64,000 nucleotides of DNA, taken from WRCA01 sp964587855 (GTDB taxonomy: Bacteria; Pseudomonadota; Alphaproteobacteria; Rs-D84). Location of the stretch: NCBI GenBank assembly GCA_964587855.1, contig CAZPLT010000001.1:86118-150117 (forward strand), written 5' to 3'. The notes under the pieces were generated by a model. The model made no database searches. It was given only the letters and a program-made list of their open reading frames with translations, and was not told the DNA's origin. Shown piece after piece: positions 1 to 9,279 of the stretch. The first letter of the stretch is position 1. Each line of letters begins with the position of its first letter. A program made the position numbers and the translations under genes.

Positions 1-551
1 CATTCCCTGCGATTTATGGAGGATTTACCTTAATTATGTTTTGGGTTTTGCAGCCGATGATGACGGCAGCAATGGTTCCCGTTGCTTTGTTTGGTTTGTT
101 TGTTGGTATAAACCAAGGAAGCCGAGCGATATTTTCAAAAATAGCGCATAAAGCAAAAGAATTACTGGGGGTCAGAAACCTTTTGTTCTTATGCCTGGGG
201 CTTTTGGCAGCGGGATTCATCGCTGCAATACTTGCTGTGCATGCGGCAGGCAATATAGCTTTGGTTTATGCTCTCAGTGGATTTGTTGCGATAATTCCAG
301 CAACTCAAACGATGGCGGCGTTGATTTTTAAAGATTATATTCATAATAAGATAAAATCTGATGAACGTGGAACAATATTATCTATTAACTCTATGTTCAG
401 TACAGGTATAACAGGAATAATGATGATTTTGGTAAAACCTATGTTGGATAATCTTGGCATTGTTACGACATTGCTTGTTTGCCTTGGGGCATTGATTATG
501 ATACTATTTCCATTAAAGAAAGTCTTGGCAATAAAAGGGATAAAAAAATGA
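1..551 (+). CDS. MFS-type transporter, C-terminal part (5' truncated by window edge)
   Basis: The reading frame is already open at base 3 and runs to a TGA at 549-551, so only the C-terminal part of a longer membrane protein is present. The visible ~183 residues form about five hydrophobic helices separated by short basic loops, and end in a lysine-rich cytoplasmic tail, as in major facilitator permeases. The segment with DERGTILSINSMF resembles the loop before a late transmembrane helix in such transporters. The substrate cannot be read from this fragment. Its TGA overlaps the tyrS ATG (ATGA), so the two genes are translationally coupled. The family assignment is by hydropathy and general resemblance only. 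Confidence 0.6.
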   Translation, partial: FPAIYGGFTLIMFWVLQPMMTAAMVPVALFGLFVGINQGSRAIFSKIAHKAKELLGVRNLLFLCLGLLAAGFIAAILAVHAAGNIALVYALSGFVAIIPATQTMAALIFKDYIHNKIKSDERGTILSINSMFSTGITGIMMILVKPMLDNLGIVTTLLVCLGALIMILFPLKKVLAIKGIKK

Positions 552-1762
552 CACAGAAATTATTTGATATGTTGCAAGAGCGTGGGTTCGTCAAAGATAT
601 GACCCACCCACAACAGATAAAAGATTTATTGAATGGCAATAAAAAAATAACTTTTTATGTTGGGATTGATCCAACGGCAGATTCTTTGCATATTGGGCAT
701 TTTTTCGCTCTGCGTATGGCGCGGCATTTGCAAAATGCAGGACACCAAGCAATCGTTTTAATTGGTGGCGCAACAGCGCTGGTTGGTGATCCAACTGGAA
801 AATCTGATATGCGTAAAATGCTGACCAAAGAGCAAGTCGCACATAATATGGCCGAAGTGGAAACATTGGCGCGGCGTTTTGTTTTACCAGAAACCAAGTT
901 TGTAAATAATGCAGATTGGATAAATAAATTTTCTTATGTGGATTTTATGCGTTTGGTTGGCACTCATTTCAATGTTAATACAATGTTGGCGTCCGAGGCC
1001 TATGCCCGCCGTCGTGAAAATGGTGGTCTGACATTTTTGGAAATGGGATATATGCCGATGCAGGCGTATGACTTTGTTCATCTGAATGATGCGGAAAATT
1101 GTGTTCTACAGATTGGCGGCAGTGATCAATGGGGAAATATCGTTGCAGGCACGGAATTATTCAGAAAGAAAAATATTGCCGAAGGTAAAGACGCGGGCGA
1201 AATATACGGCCTGACCGCGCCACTTCTTATGACAGTTGATGGTAAAAAAATGGGTAAAACTGAAAAGGGAACATTGTGGGTTGCCCGTGATAAAACCACC
1301 CCGTTTGAGTTTTATCAATATTTTTACAATATGCCGGACGAAAATACAGGCTTGCTGTTGTCTTTATTTACAGATATACCAATGTCGGAAATAGTTGCAA
1401 TGTGCACGAACGACATTGTTGCATCCAAGAAAAAAATGGCATACGAAGTTACTAAATTGATTCATGGTGAAATGTTGGCGGTTGATGCTGCCGCAACGGC
1501 CAAGTCTTTATTTTGTGGTGGCGCAGAAAGCACCGGAATTCCAAGTAAAAAAATGGCAATGTCTGGGGCTGTGAACATCGTTGATTTTTTGGTTCAATCT
1601 GACATTGTTCCATCTAAATCCGAAGCGCGCCGGGCAATAGAGCAGGGCGGGATTCAGCTGGATGGAGTCAAAATTATTGATAAAGATTTTATGGTCCCCC
1701 CCGCAGAATCAATAATGATTCAGAAAGGCAAAAAGACTTTCTTGAAAATAGTAACTAAATGA
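548..1762 (+). CDS. tyrS: Tyrosyl-tRNA synthetase
   Basis: This class I aminoacyl-tRNA synthetase charges tRNA-Tyr with tyrosine in the cytoplasm. The 404-residue product has the HIGH signature near residues 48-51 (SLHIGHFF) and the second ATP-binding motif as KMGKT near residue 235. A C-terminal S4-like RNA-binding domain contains SKSEARRAIEQGGI. Length is normal for the bacterial family. The ATG at 548 is chosen because it gives the usual N-terminus and overlaps the upstream stop as ATGA; an in-frame extension to 479 lies inside the transporter gene. Its own stop overlaps the next ATG at 1759, making a three-gene coupled run. A tRNA-Tyr gene lies at 41282-41367. Confidence 0.97.
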   Translation: MTQKLFDMLQERGFVKDMTHPQQIKDLLNGNKKITFYVGIDPTADSLHIGHFFALRMARHLQNAGHQAIVLIGGATALVGDPTGKSDMRKMLTKEQVAHNMAEVETLARRFVLPETKFVNNADWINKFSYVDFMRLVGTHFNVNTMLASEAYARRRENGGLTFLEMGYMPMQAYDFVHLNDAENCVLQIGGSDQWGNIVAGTELFRKKNIAEGKDAGEIYGLTAPLLMTVDGKKMGKTEKGTLWVARDKTTPFEFYQYFYNMPDENTGLLLSLFTDIPMSEIVAMCTNDIVASKKKMAYEVTKLIHGEMLAVDAAATAKSLFCGGAESTGIPSKKMAMSGAVNIVDFLVQSDIVPSKSEARRAIEQGGIQLDGVKIIDKDFMVPPAESIMIQKGKKTFLKIVTK

Positions 1763-2835
1763 AAAAGTACCTTTATTTTTTAACTTTTGTTTTTTTTATC
1801 TTAGGTTCTGCTTATGCGGCGCCGAATGAATTGGCTGCGGTAAAAAAACAAATTACCCAGGTTGAACAGCAAAATAAAAAGATAGAACAACAGGTTAAAA
1901 CGTCGGATCGCCAAGTTGAGAAAACAAAAAATCAATTGGTTGGTGCTGCAGAAAGTCTGGATAAAATTGAAAATCAACGCGGTGAAATCCAAGATAAAAT
2001 TAAAAGTTTAGATGCACGTCGAGATGTCTTGATGGCATCGATTGTTACGAACCAGGGACGTTTGGCCGAAGCCGCGGCAGGATTGGTAACTATTTCTGAA
2101 AATCCTTCATTTTCTGCATCTGATACCCATGAATATATTTTGACATCGGCTTTGTTAACAGGCGTTTCTGATGGGTTTGATTCTGAAATAAAATCGGCGG
2201 GGGAAAAAATCGCCGAACTGGAAAAAGTTATGAACGCCAGAAAAGAACAACAAAAAAATCTTGATAAAACAGCAAAGAAATATGCCGAAAATAAAGATTA
2301 TTTGGATAAGTTGATGAGAACACGTTCCGCACAAAATGAAAAATTAAAATCCAAGCAATATGAATTACAAAAAAAATTACGTGATTTATCTGTTCGCGCA
2401 AAAAGCTTGTCTGAATTGACAGCTGGATTATCGCGGGCCGAGGTTTCATCCGATGATTCATTCAGTTGGCGTAAAATGCGGGCACCTGTATCTGGGATTA
2501 TGTTGCGCAGATTCGGCGAAACATCCCCATTGGGTTTGGTATCTGATGGTTGGCTGATAAAGACGCGCAGTGGTGCGTTGGTGACGGCGCCTGCCGATGG
2601 TCGTGTTGAATTTGCAGATGATTTCCGTAAAAATGGTCGAGTGGTAATACTTTCACATAAAAATTCATATTATTCGGTTTTGACCGGACTTGCAACGACA
2701 GATGTTTTGCTGGGCCAAGATGTTTTGGCGGGCGAGCCAATTGGCCGTATGCCCGAAGATCGCGCTGAAATGTATCTGGAACTGCGCCGCGGAACAAAAG
2801 CAGTTGACCCTGCAAAATTATTCAAAGAACCATAG
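1759..2835 (+). CDS. EnvC-like murein hydrolase activator (degenerate LytM/M23 domain)
   Basis: This is a periplasmic protein that probably activates cell-wall amidases at division. A signal peptide (about residues 1-20, ending SAYAA) is followed by two long charged coiled-coil stretches (about 25-110 and 150-225) and a C-terminal LytM-like domain (about 240-355). The LytM domain keeps the fold landmarks (APADGRVEFA, GRVVILSHKN, YLELRRG) but lacks the zinc-binding His/Asp of the first motif and the HxH of the last. Loss of catalysis is typical of EnvC, which acts by binding AmiA/AmiB-type amidases. The start overlaps the tyrS stop. A catalytically intact M23 protein is at 27464-28738. The amidase partner is not in this window. 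Confidence 0.82.
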   Translation: MKKYLYFLTFVFFILGSAYAAPNELAAVKKQITQVEQQNKKIEQQVKTSDRQVEKTKNQLVGAAESLDKIENQRGEIQDKIKSLDARRDVLMASIVTNQGRLAEAAAGLVTISENPSFSASDTHEYILTSALLTGVSDGFDSEIKSAGEKIAELEKVMNARKEQQKNLDKTAKKYAENKDYLDKLMRTRSAQNEKLKSKQYELQKKLRDLSVRAKSLSELTAGLSRAEVSSDDSFSWRKMRAPVSGIMLRRFGETSPLGLVSDGWLIKTRSGALVTAPADGRVEFADDFRKNGRVVILSHKNSYYSVLTGLATTDVLLGQDVLAGEPIGRMPEDRAEMYLELRRGTKAVDPAKLFKEP

Positions 2836-2868
2836 TTTTTTTTGTAAAATTAGACAAATATTTAATAC

Positions 2869-2896
2869 TTGACAAATATACAAATCATACTATACT
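2869..2896 (+). promoter_or_regulatory. Sigma-70-type promoter placed for a leaderless mRNA
   Basis: TTGACA at 2869-2874 and TATACT at 2891-2896 are separated by 16 bases. Transcription should start near 2902-2904, and the ATG of the next gene is at 2903. No Shine-Dalgarno sequence precedes that ATG. Confidence 0.7.
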
Positions 2897-2902
2897 TATT
2901 GT

Positions 2903-3823
2903 ATGAAAATTAGGAAATTACAAAATCATGGTCGCGAGACTTACGCTGTTTATTACGGCGATGGGTTTGTTTTAAAACGTCCTTTGCCAAATTTTGGAGA
3001 AGAAGCACAAGAAAAATGGCTTGCTAAACAACATAAGACTAAGCAGGTTATTGATGAAATTTATGCCGTAGGGAACCCGACTTACAATATTCCAAGAATG
3101 GTTTATATTAATGATGATGAGTATCAAGTTCTCGAAGAACGTGCCTTGGGTGGGCCTTTAACGAAAGAATTATATAGAACCTTGACCCGTCGTCAACAGT
3201 TGGAAATTGTAAACGGGTTGTCAAGTTTTTTGGTGGATATGAATGAATTAAAGCCAACAAAAGAAATTGTAAATCATAAGATAACATCAGAAATAAAATT
3301 TTCTAGATTTGAAAACTTTGTAGAAAATAAAATGTCAGATTGGTTTGCGGTAAATGATGTTAAATATATGATAAAAGTTAAAAATCAAATAAGTCAATTT
3401 GAATATAAAACTATGGAAGCATGGTCTCATGGGGATTTAAATGCGGGGAATGTGCTTTATAATAAAGATACCAGCAAATTATCTTTTATAGATTTTGCAG
3501 AAGCAAGTTATAAATTTATTTATCGGGATATTTTTGCTTCTTTACAAATAGAACTTGATATTTGTAAACCGGTTTATGAAATTTATAAAAAGTTTCATGT
3601 TCAAAGAAAATATAAAATGCCCGGTATAGGTTCTTCTGAATTACAGGATATAATGAAAAATCGAATAACTATAGTATGGCTAAAGCGTTTTATTAAGGCT
3701 TCGGATGACTTACGGCAAAATACAGAAACAGAAAAAGGGGAAAAAAATAACACAGAGAAAGTAAAATTCATGTGTGAAACTATACATAATTTAAAAAACT
3801 TAGATAGAAAGTTTTCTAGATAA
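2903..3823 (+). CDS. Aminoglycoside phosphotransferase-fold small-molecule kinase
   Basis: The 306-residue protein belongs to the APH/choline-kinase-like fold. The catalytic loop is HGDLNAGN (His176, Asp178, Asn183) and the metal-binding Asp is in FIDFAEA (about 197). The N-terminal lobe contains VLKRPLPNF, a plausible ATP-contacting lysine segment. The substrate is unknown; the family includes antibiotic, choline, homoserine and sugar kinases, and nothing here points to resistance. The gene stands alone between a strong promoter and an intrinsic terminator. It is visibly more AT-rich than its neighbours, with many AAA and ATA codons, so acquisition by transfer is possible. It appears to be translated from a leaderless transcript. 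Confidence 0.75.
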   Translation: MKIRKLQNHGRETYAVYYGDGFVLKRPLPNFGEEAQEKWLAKQHKTKQVIDEIYAVGNPTYNIPRMVYINDDEYQVLEERALGGPLTKELYRTLTRRQQLEIVNGLSSFLVDMNELKPTKEIVNHKITSEIKFSRFENFVENKMSDWFAVNDVKYMIKVKNQISQFEYKTMEAWSHGDLNAGNVLYNKDTSKLSFIDFAEASYKFIYRDIFASLQIELDICKPVYEIYKKFHVQRKYKMPGIGSSELQDIMKNRITIVWLKRFIKASDDLRQNTETEKGEKNNTEKVKFMCETIHNLKNLDRKFSR

Positions 3824-3852
3824 ATCCCCTCTTGCGTGGGGGATTTTTTTTT
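3822..3852 (+). terminator. Intrinsic terminator after the kinase gene
   Basis: The stem AATCCCC / GGGGGATT is followed by a run of nine T residues, directly after the stop codon. Confidence 0.85.
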
Positions 3853-3884
3853 GCTAAATTTTGTTAATTGTAAAGGGGGTTTTT

Positions 3885-5195
3885 ATGAAAAAGATTTTAA
3901 TTTCGATTTTATTATCATTTGTGGTTGTTTTTAGTGCGACAGCGGCAGAAAAGAAAGCACCTGTAAAACATCTGACAGATGCCCAAATTTATGAACAATT
4001 GAAAAAATTTGCATTGGTATTTGAAACAGCACGTGAAAATTTCGTAGAAGAAGTTGATGAAAAGAAAATGCTGGAAGCAGCTATGAACGGAATGTTGATG
4101 GAATTGGATCCTCATTCTTCGTATTTGAATGCTGATGACTTGAAAGATTTTGACGATAAATCTTCGGGCAGTTTTGGTGGCGTCGGTATTCAAATTACAT
4201 CGGACAAGGGCGCAATCAAGGTTATTTCCCCAATTGATGACACCCCAGCTTATCGTGCTGGGATAAAGGCTGGCGATTATATAACTCATATTGATGGGCA
4301 ACAAGTTTTTGATATGTCTTTGAATCAAGCCGTTAAAAAAATGAAGGGGCGTCCAGGGACCAAGATAAAATTAACAATTGTTCCCGAAGAACGTGGCGAG
4401 CCAAAAACAATTACCCTTACTCGCGATATAATCAAAGTTAAATCAATAAAATTTGCTGCCAAGGGGGATGATAAAAAAATTGGATATATTCGTGTTTCTG
4501 ATTTTGGCGCAACTACAGCCAAAGAATTAAAAGAAGCCATAGAAAAATTAGAAAAACAGAAAGTTATAGGCTATGTGTTGGACGTTCGTAATAATCCAGG
4601 TGGATATTTGATTGCGGCCATTGAAGTTTCTGATGCTTTCTTGGATAGTGGTGAAATAGTTTCAACCCGTGGTCGTGGCAAAGAAGATATTGATCGCAGT
4701 ATGGCAAAGCCTGGTGATTTAACACATGGAAAACCAGTTGTTGTTTTGATAAACCATGGATCTGCATCAGCATCAGAAATTGTTGCAGGCGCGCTTCAGG
4801 ATAATAAACGTGGATTGGTTATGGGCAGTCAATCATTTGGTAAGGGTAGCGTTCAACAACAAAAACCTTTTGGCGATGGCACAGCAATTCACTTGACCAT
4901 TGCGCGGTATTACACCCCATCTGGTAAATCAATCCAGGGCGAAGGAATTACTCCGGACGTAGAAGTATTGCAATCCAAAGTAGAAGTTTTGGAAAAGAAA
5001 AACGATATCTTTTCCGAGGCCAGCTTTAAAAATGCTTTGAAAAATGAAAAAGCTAAAAAGCAAGATGCAAAAGATGATGAAGAAGATGATGATTCTAAAT
5101 TAACAGATGCTGAAAAAGATGCCCGCGATTATCAATTGCAACGTGCAATGGATATGGTTCGTGCAATGTCTAAATTAAAGCCTGTGAAAAAATAA
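3885..5195 (+). CDS. ctpA: C-terminal processing peptidase (S41 family, PDZ)
   Basis: This periplasmic serine protease trims or degrades envelope proteins from exposed C-termini. The 436-residue product has a signal peptide (MKKILISILLSFVVVFSATA), an N-terminal helical region, a PDZ domain (about 90-165, with SFGGVGIQI and GIKAGDYITHIDG) and the S41 catalytic domain. The serine cluster NHGSASASEIVAGAL and the downstream SFGKGSVQQ lysine form the Ser-Lys dyad. The C-terminal tail is rich in Asp and Lys. The ATG at 3885 is preferred over 3861 because it starts a clean signal peptide and has a purine-rich site (AAAGGGGG) upstream. The gene is monocistronic between two terminators. Confidence 0.93.
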   Translation: MKKILISILLSFVVVFSATAAEKKAPVKHLTDAQIYEQLKKFALVFETARENFVEEVDEKKMLEAAMNGMLMELDPHSSYLNADDLKDFDDKSSGSFGGVGIQITSDKGAIKVISPIDDTPAYRAGIKAGDYITHIDGQQVFDMSLNQAVKKMKGRPGTKIKLTIVPEERGEPKTITLTRDIIKVKSIKFAAKGDDKKIGYIRVSDFGATTAKELKEAIEKLEKQKVIGYVLDVRNNPGGYLIAAIEVSDAFLDSGEIVSTRGRGKEDIDRSMAKPGDLTHGKPVVVLINHGSASASEIVAGALQDNKRGLVMGSQSFGKGSVQQQKPFGDGTAIHLTIARYYTPSGKSIQGEGITPDVEVLQSKVEVLEKKNDIFSEASFKNALKNEKAKKQDAKDDEEDDDSKLTDAEKDARDYQLQRAMDMVRAMSKLKPVKK

Positions 5196-5211
5196 TTATA
5201 AAAAATTAAAT

Positions 5212-5240
5212 AAAAAAGCGGTAATTGACCGCTTTTTTTA
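5212..5240 (+). terminator. Intrinsic terminator after ctpA
   Basis: The stem AAAAAGCGGT / ACCGCTTTTT has a short AATTG-type loop and continues into a T tract. Confidence 0.88.
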
Positions 5241-5262
5241 TTGTCAATATATGGTTCAATGC

Positions 5263-5291
5263 TTGTTTTACGTCTTCCAAAATACTATAAT
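5263..5291 (+). promoter_or_regulatory. Predicted promoter of nifJ
   Basis: TTGTTT at 5263-5268 and TATAAT at 5286-5291 are 17 bases apart. The predicted start near 5298 leaves a leader of about 25 bases with the ribosome site AAGGAAG before the ATG at 5323. Confidence 0.6.
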
Positions 5292-5322
5292 TCATATCCG
5301 TGACCAAAAAAAGGAAGTAGTT

Positions 5323-8300
5323 ATGACCAAGATGATAGTTGATGGTAATTGGGCCGCAGCAGATGTGGCATATCGATGTAGTGAATTTTCAGCAATATAT
5401 CCAATAACACCCAGCAGCACCATGGGTGAGTTGGCAGATGAATGGGCGTATCAGCATAAAAAGAATATTTGGGGCGCAGTGCCCGGAATAATTGAAATGC
5501 AGTCTGAGGGTGGCGCAGCCGGCGCAGTTCATGGCGCGTTGCAGATGGGCGCATTGGCGACGACTTTTACCGCGTCCCAGGGTTTGCTGTTGATGATTCC
5601 AAATATGTATAAAATTGCAGGGGAACAAACACCATTTGTTATGCATGTTGCGGCGCGTGCTTTGGCGACACATGCTTTGTCTATATTTGGTGATCATTCT
5701 GACGTTATGTCAGTTCGTGGAACTGGTTTTGCATTATTATCTTCGCATAATGTTCAGCAAGCCCATGATATGGCTGCAATAGCACATAGCGCAACACTTC
5801 GCGCGCGCGTTCCGTTTTTACACTTTTTTGATGGTTTTCGTACCAGCCATGAAGAATCCAGAATTGAATATATTCCAGATGAAGTTTTACAGGAATTAAT
5901 TCCAACAGATTTAATGTTAGATGCGCGCAATCGCGGTATGACTCCGGATGCGCCAACGATTCGCGGAACCGCGCAAAACCCAGATGTATTTTTCCAAGGG
6001 CGCGAGGCCGCAAACAAATTCTATGATGCGGTTCCAGAAATTGTTCAAAATGTTATGAATAAATTTGGAAAATTGACGGGACGTAAATATGGCTTGGTTG
6101 AATATACTGGTGACAAAAAAGCCGAAAATGTAATTGTTGTAATGGGCAGCGCGGCAGAAACAATAACTGAAACTTTGCCACATTTGCCAAAGGGCGTTGG
6201 AATGATAGCGGTGCATTTGTATCGTCCATTTCCGACAGATGCATTTTTAAAAGTTTTGCCAGACAGTGTTAAAAATATTGCCGTATTGGACAGGACAAAA
6301 GAGCCCGGTTCAATCGGTGAACCATTGTACCAAGATGTTGTAACCGTATTGCAAAATCGTGGTATAAAAATCTTTGGTGGGCGTTATGGTTTGGGTTCCA
6401 AAGAGTTCAAACCCCGTGATGTCCAGGCTGTGGTTGAAAATTTAATCAATGGAAAACTTCATCATAATTTTACTGTTGGTATTACAGATGATGTTACGAA
6501 ATTGTCGCTGAAAACGGATCCAAAGTTTGCAAATGATGTTGCTGGAAAATCAGCAATACTTTACGGAATCGGATCTGACGGAACAGTTGGCGCGGTTAAG
6601 AATATAGTTAAAATAGTTGGGGATAATTCTGATTTGTATCCGCAATCTTATGCAGTTTATGATTCCAAAAAGTCAGGGGGACTTACTGCTTCGCATTTGC
6701 GATTCGCACCAAAGCCAATACAATCACAATACTTGGTGGAATATGCGGATTTTATTTCTGTTTCTAATTTTACCATTGCACAAAGATTTGATGTTTTTAG
6801 TGGGTTGAAACCTGGTGGAATTGTGATGATAAACACAGGGCATAATCCAGACGAAGCTTTTGCAATGTTGCCACGTGATGTCCAAGAACATTTGATTAAA
6901 CAAAAAGCCAAAGTATATTTCTTGGATGCGAATCGCGCAGCGCGTGAATTGGGACTAGGGAACAGAATAAATACTTTTATAATGTTGAACTTTTTCAATT
7001 TAACCAAAGTAATAAATCCATCTATCGCGGCAAAATCTGCAAAAGATGCGATTGAAAAAACTTATCATAAAAAAGGTGAGGATGTTGTTGCTGCAAACTG
7101 GGCAGCGGTTGATAAAGCGGCAGAGTTTTTGCATGAATATACTTTGCCAGCACAGCCATCAAAATCAGCACCGGATTGGATCCCTGCGATGACGGCTAAT
7201 GCGCCAGCATGTATTATGAATACTTTGGGTGAAATGGCCGCAATGTGTGGTGATGATTTACCTGTATCTGCAATGGCAAATTCAGGGGAATTCCCAGTTG
7301 GAACTTCGAAATATGAAAAACGTGGAATCAGTGAAAATGTTGTTGTGTGTGATTTAAGTAAATGTATTCAATGTGGAAAATGTTCAATGTTGTGTCCGCA
7401 TGCTGCGATTCGTATGAATGCGGGTAAAAATATTGGTGGTGTTCCAATGAAGACATCTGAACTGGGTGAAGATATGGAATTTTTACTGACAATTTCACCA
7501 GCAGATTGCACAGGATGCCAGGTTTGTGTAAAAAATTGTCCGGTTGGCGCATTAAGTGTTGTTCCAATTGAACAAGCACAAAAATTGGGCGCCCAAGAAG
7601 CATTTGATAAAGCAGCAAAATTGCCTCCAGTGCCAAAGGATAAATTAAATACTAATTTACCAAAGCATATAGAACTGTCTGAACATATGTTTGAATTCCC
7701 AGGCGCATGTGCGGGTTGTGGTGAAACACCTTATATAAAATTAGTAACACAATTATTTGGTGATCATATGGTTGTTGCAAATGCAACTGGGTGTTCATCA
7801 ATTTATGGTGCGAATTTGCCAACTACTCCGTATACATCAGATTCGAATGGTCGCGGACCTGCATGGTCTAATTCATTATTCGAAGATAATGCAGAATATG
7901 GATTGGGAATGCGTATGGCATTAAATCAACGTCGCGAAATGTTAAAGGGTTTATTATTCAAAGTCTTTGATGATAAAGATGATAAGATTATTGAATCTTT
8001 ATTTGATGAAAAAGATATCGTAAAGCAGCGCGAAAATGTTGAATTGGTTCGTAAAAAAGCCAAAGGCGATAAACAAATCGAATCGCTGCTGGATGCGCTT
8101 GTTGATAAATCTGTATGGATAATCGGTGGTGACGGATGGGCTTATGACATTGGATACGGTGGTTTGGACCATGTCCTGCATAGCGGTCAAAATGTTAATG
8201 TCTTGGTTATGGATACCGAGGGTTATTCAAATACTGGTGGTCAACAATCCAAAGCAACACCTTTTGGTGCTTCGATGAAATTTGCCGTCAGTGGTAAAGA

Positions 8301-8787
8301 AATAGCCAAGAAAGATTTGGGATTGATTGCGATGATGTCGGGTGCTTATGTTGCTCAAATCGCAATGGGTGCAGATCAAATGCAGGCTATTCGTGCAATC
8401 AAAGAAGCCGAAGCATTCAATGGACCATCAATAATTTTGGCATACAGTCCATGTATTGCGCATGGTTATAACTTATCAAATGGACCAGCACATCAAAAGA
8501 TGTTGGTTGATTCTGGTGTATGGCCATTGTATCGTTTTAATCCAGCTTTGATAGAGCAGGGTAAAAATCCACTGATAATGGATTCTGATGCCAGTACAGC
8601 AGCAAGCTTGGAAGATTTCTTGAAAACCGAGGGCCGTTTTAATGCTGCTCGTGCAATGAATCCGAAAAAGTTTGCAGGGTTGGTAGAATGCGCAATAACT
8701 GACAATGAATATAGATGTGAATTAAAAAAACACATTGCTTCATTTGCTCTTTTGCGCAATAGTCCAAAAAAGAATGGGGAAGGTTAA
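5323..8787 (+). CDS. nifJ: Pyruvate:ferredoxin (flavodoxin) oxidoreductase, single-chain
   Basis: This enzyme oxidises pyruvate and CoA to acetyl-CoA and CO2, reducing ferredoxin or flavodoxin, and is typical of anaerobes. The 1154-residue product has the single-chain domain order. The N-terminal pyrimidine/TPP domain starts MTKMIVDGNWAAADVAYRCS. It is followed by the transketolase-like and CoA-binding regions and a two-[4Fe-4S] ferredoxin domain: CIQCGKCSMLCP near 681 and CTGCQVCVKNCP near 729. A C-terminal TPP domain carries CAGCGETPY near 797 and GDGWAYDIGYGG near 939. The start at 5323 has AAGGAAG upstream; a start at 5251 would add an untypical leader. Two bases separate its stop from the bamE-like gene. 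Confidence 0.95.
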   Translation: MTKMIVDGNWAAADVAYRCSEFSAIYPITPSSTMGELADEWAYQHKKNIWGAVPGIIEMQSEGGAAGAVHGALQMGALATTFTASQGLLLMIPNMYKIAGEQTPFVMHVAARALATHALSIFGDHSDVMSVRGTGFALLSSHNVQQAHDMAAIAHSATLRARVPFLHFFDGFRTSHEESRIEYIPDEVLQELIPTDLMLDARNRGMTPDAPTIRGTAQNPDVFFQGREAANKFYDAVPEIVQNVMNKFGKLTGRKYGLVEYTGDKKAENVIVVMGSAAETITETLPHLPKGVGMIAVHLYRPFPTDAFLKVLPDSVKNIAVLDRTKEPGSIGEPLYQDVVTVLQNRGIKIFGGRYGLGSKEFKPRDVQAVVENLINGKLHHNFTVGITDDVTKLSLKTDPKFANDVAGKSAILYGIGSDGTVGAVKNIVKIVGDNSDLYPQSYAVYDSKKSGGLTASHLRFAPKPIQSQYLVEYADFISVSNFTIAQRFDVFSGLKPGGIVMINTGHNPDEAFAMLPRDVQEHLIKQKAKVYFLDANRAARELGLGNRINTFIMLNFFNLTKVINPSIAAKSAKDAIEKTYHKKGEDVVAANWAAVDKAAEFLHEYTLPAQPSKSAPDWIPAMTANAPACIMNTLGEMAAMCGDDLPVSAMANSGEFPVGTSKYEKRGISENVVVCDLSKCIQCGKCSMLCPHAAIRMNAGKNIGGVPMKTSELGEDMEFLLTISPADCTGCQVCVKNCPVGALSVVPIEQAQKLGAQEAFDKAAKLPPVPKDKLNTNLPKHIELSEHMFEFPGACAGCGETPYIKLVTQLFGDHMVVANATGCSSIYGANLPTTPYTSDSNGRGPAWSNSLFEDNAEYGLGMRMALNQRREMLKGLLFKVFDDKDDKIIESLFDEKDIVKQRENVELVRKKAKGDKQIESLLDALVDKSVWIIGGDGWAYDIGYGGLDHVLHSGQNVNVLVMDTEGYSNTGGQQSKATPFGASMKFAVSGKEIAKKDLGLIAMMSGAYVAQIAMGADQMQAIRAIKEAEAFNGPSIILAYSPCIAHGYNLSNGPAHQKMLVDSGVWPLYRFNPALIEQGKNPLIMDSDASTAASLEDFLKTEGRFNAARAMNPKKFAGLVECAITDNEYRCELKKHIASFALLRNSPKKNGEG

Positions 8788-8789
8788 TT

Positions 8790-9221
8790 ATGAAACGGAT
8801 TGGTTTTTATTTTTTGTTATTTTTAACATGTGCTTGCACTTTTCAGACCAAGCATAGGGGATATGTTTTCCCAGATGATTTGGATCAGCAAGCATCCAAG
8901 ATAAAAACCACTGCCGTTCTAGAAGAAAAATTCGGCAGTCCCCAAGTAAAAACTATAAATGGTGATTCGGTTTGGATTTATTATGGAACTGATGAAAATT
9001 ATCATGGACCAATGCCACTGACTTATGATGAAAAGACAGCGATGTTGGTGTGGGTTGATGGAAATACTGTTTCACATATTAAAATTTTACGGGATAAAGA
9101 ATTACCAGATGTTAAAATTGCAGATGGGGAAACACCGATACCAGCCGCGATAGAGCTTAATGCGCTGGAAGAACTGGTGAATAATGTTGGAAGATTTAAA
9201 CCTGCGGGACTCGGACAATAA
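8790..9221 (+). CDS. bamE: BamE (SmpA/OmlA) family outer-membrane lipoprotein
   Basis: BamE is a lipoprotein of the BAM complex, which folds beta-barrels into the outer membrane. The 143-residue product has a lipoprotein signal ending LTCAC, with Cys16 the likely lipidated residue. It shows the family pattern GYVFPDDLDQQASKIK, then a LEEKFGSPQV turn and WIYYG strand, seen in BamE as the 'G..T...V...LGSP' region followed by W.Y. The length fits. It starts two bases after nifJ and so probably shares its transcript, although no functional link is evident. The sequence is divergent, so BamE rests on the pattern and the lipobox. Confidence 0.75.
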   Translation: MKRIGFYFLLFLTCACTFQTKHRGYVFPDDLDQQASKIKTTAVLEEKFGSPQVKTINGDSVWIYYGTDENYHGPMPLTYDEKTAMLVWVDGNTVSHIKILRDKELPDVKIADGETPIPAAIELNALEELVNNVGRFKPAGLGQ

Positions 9222-9279
9222 ATTGTGCTTGCTTTATAATGTGATTTTTTTATAAAATACGGGACAGGGAGAATTCATC

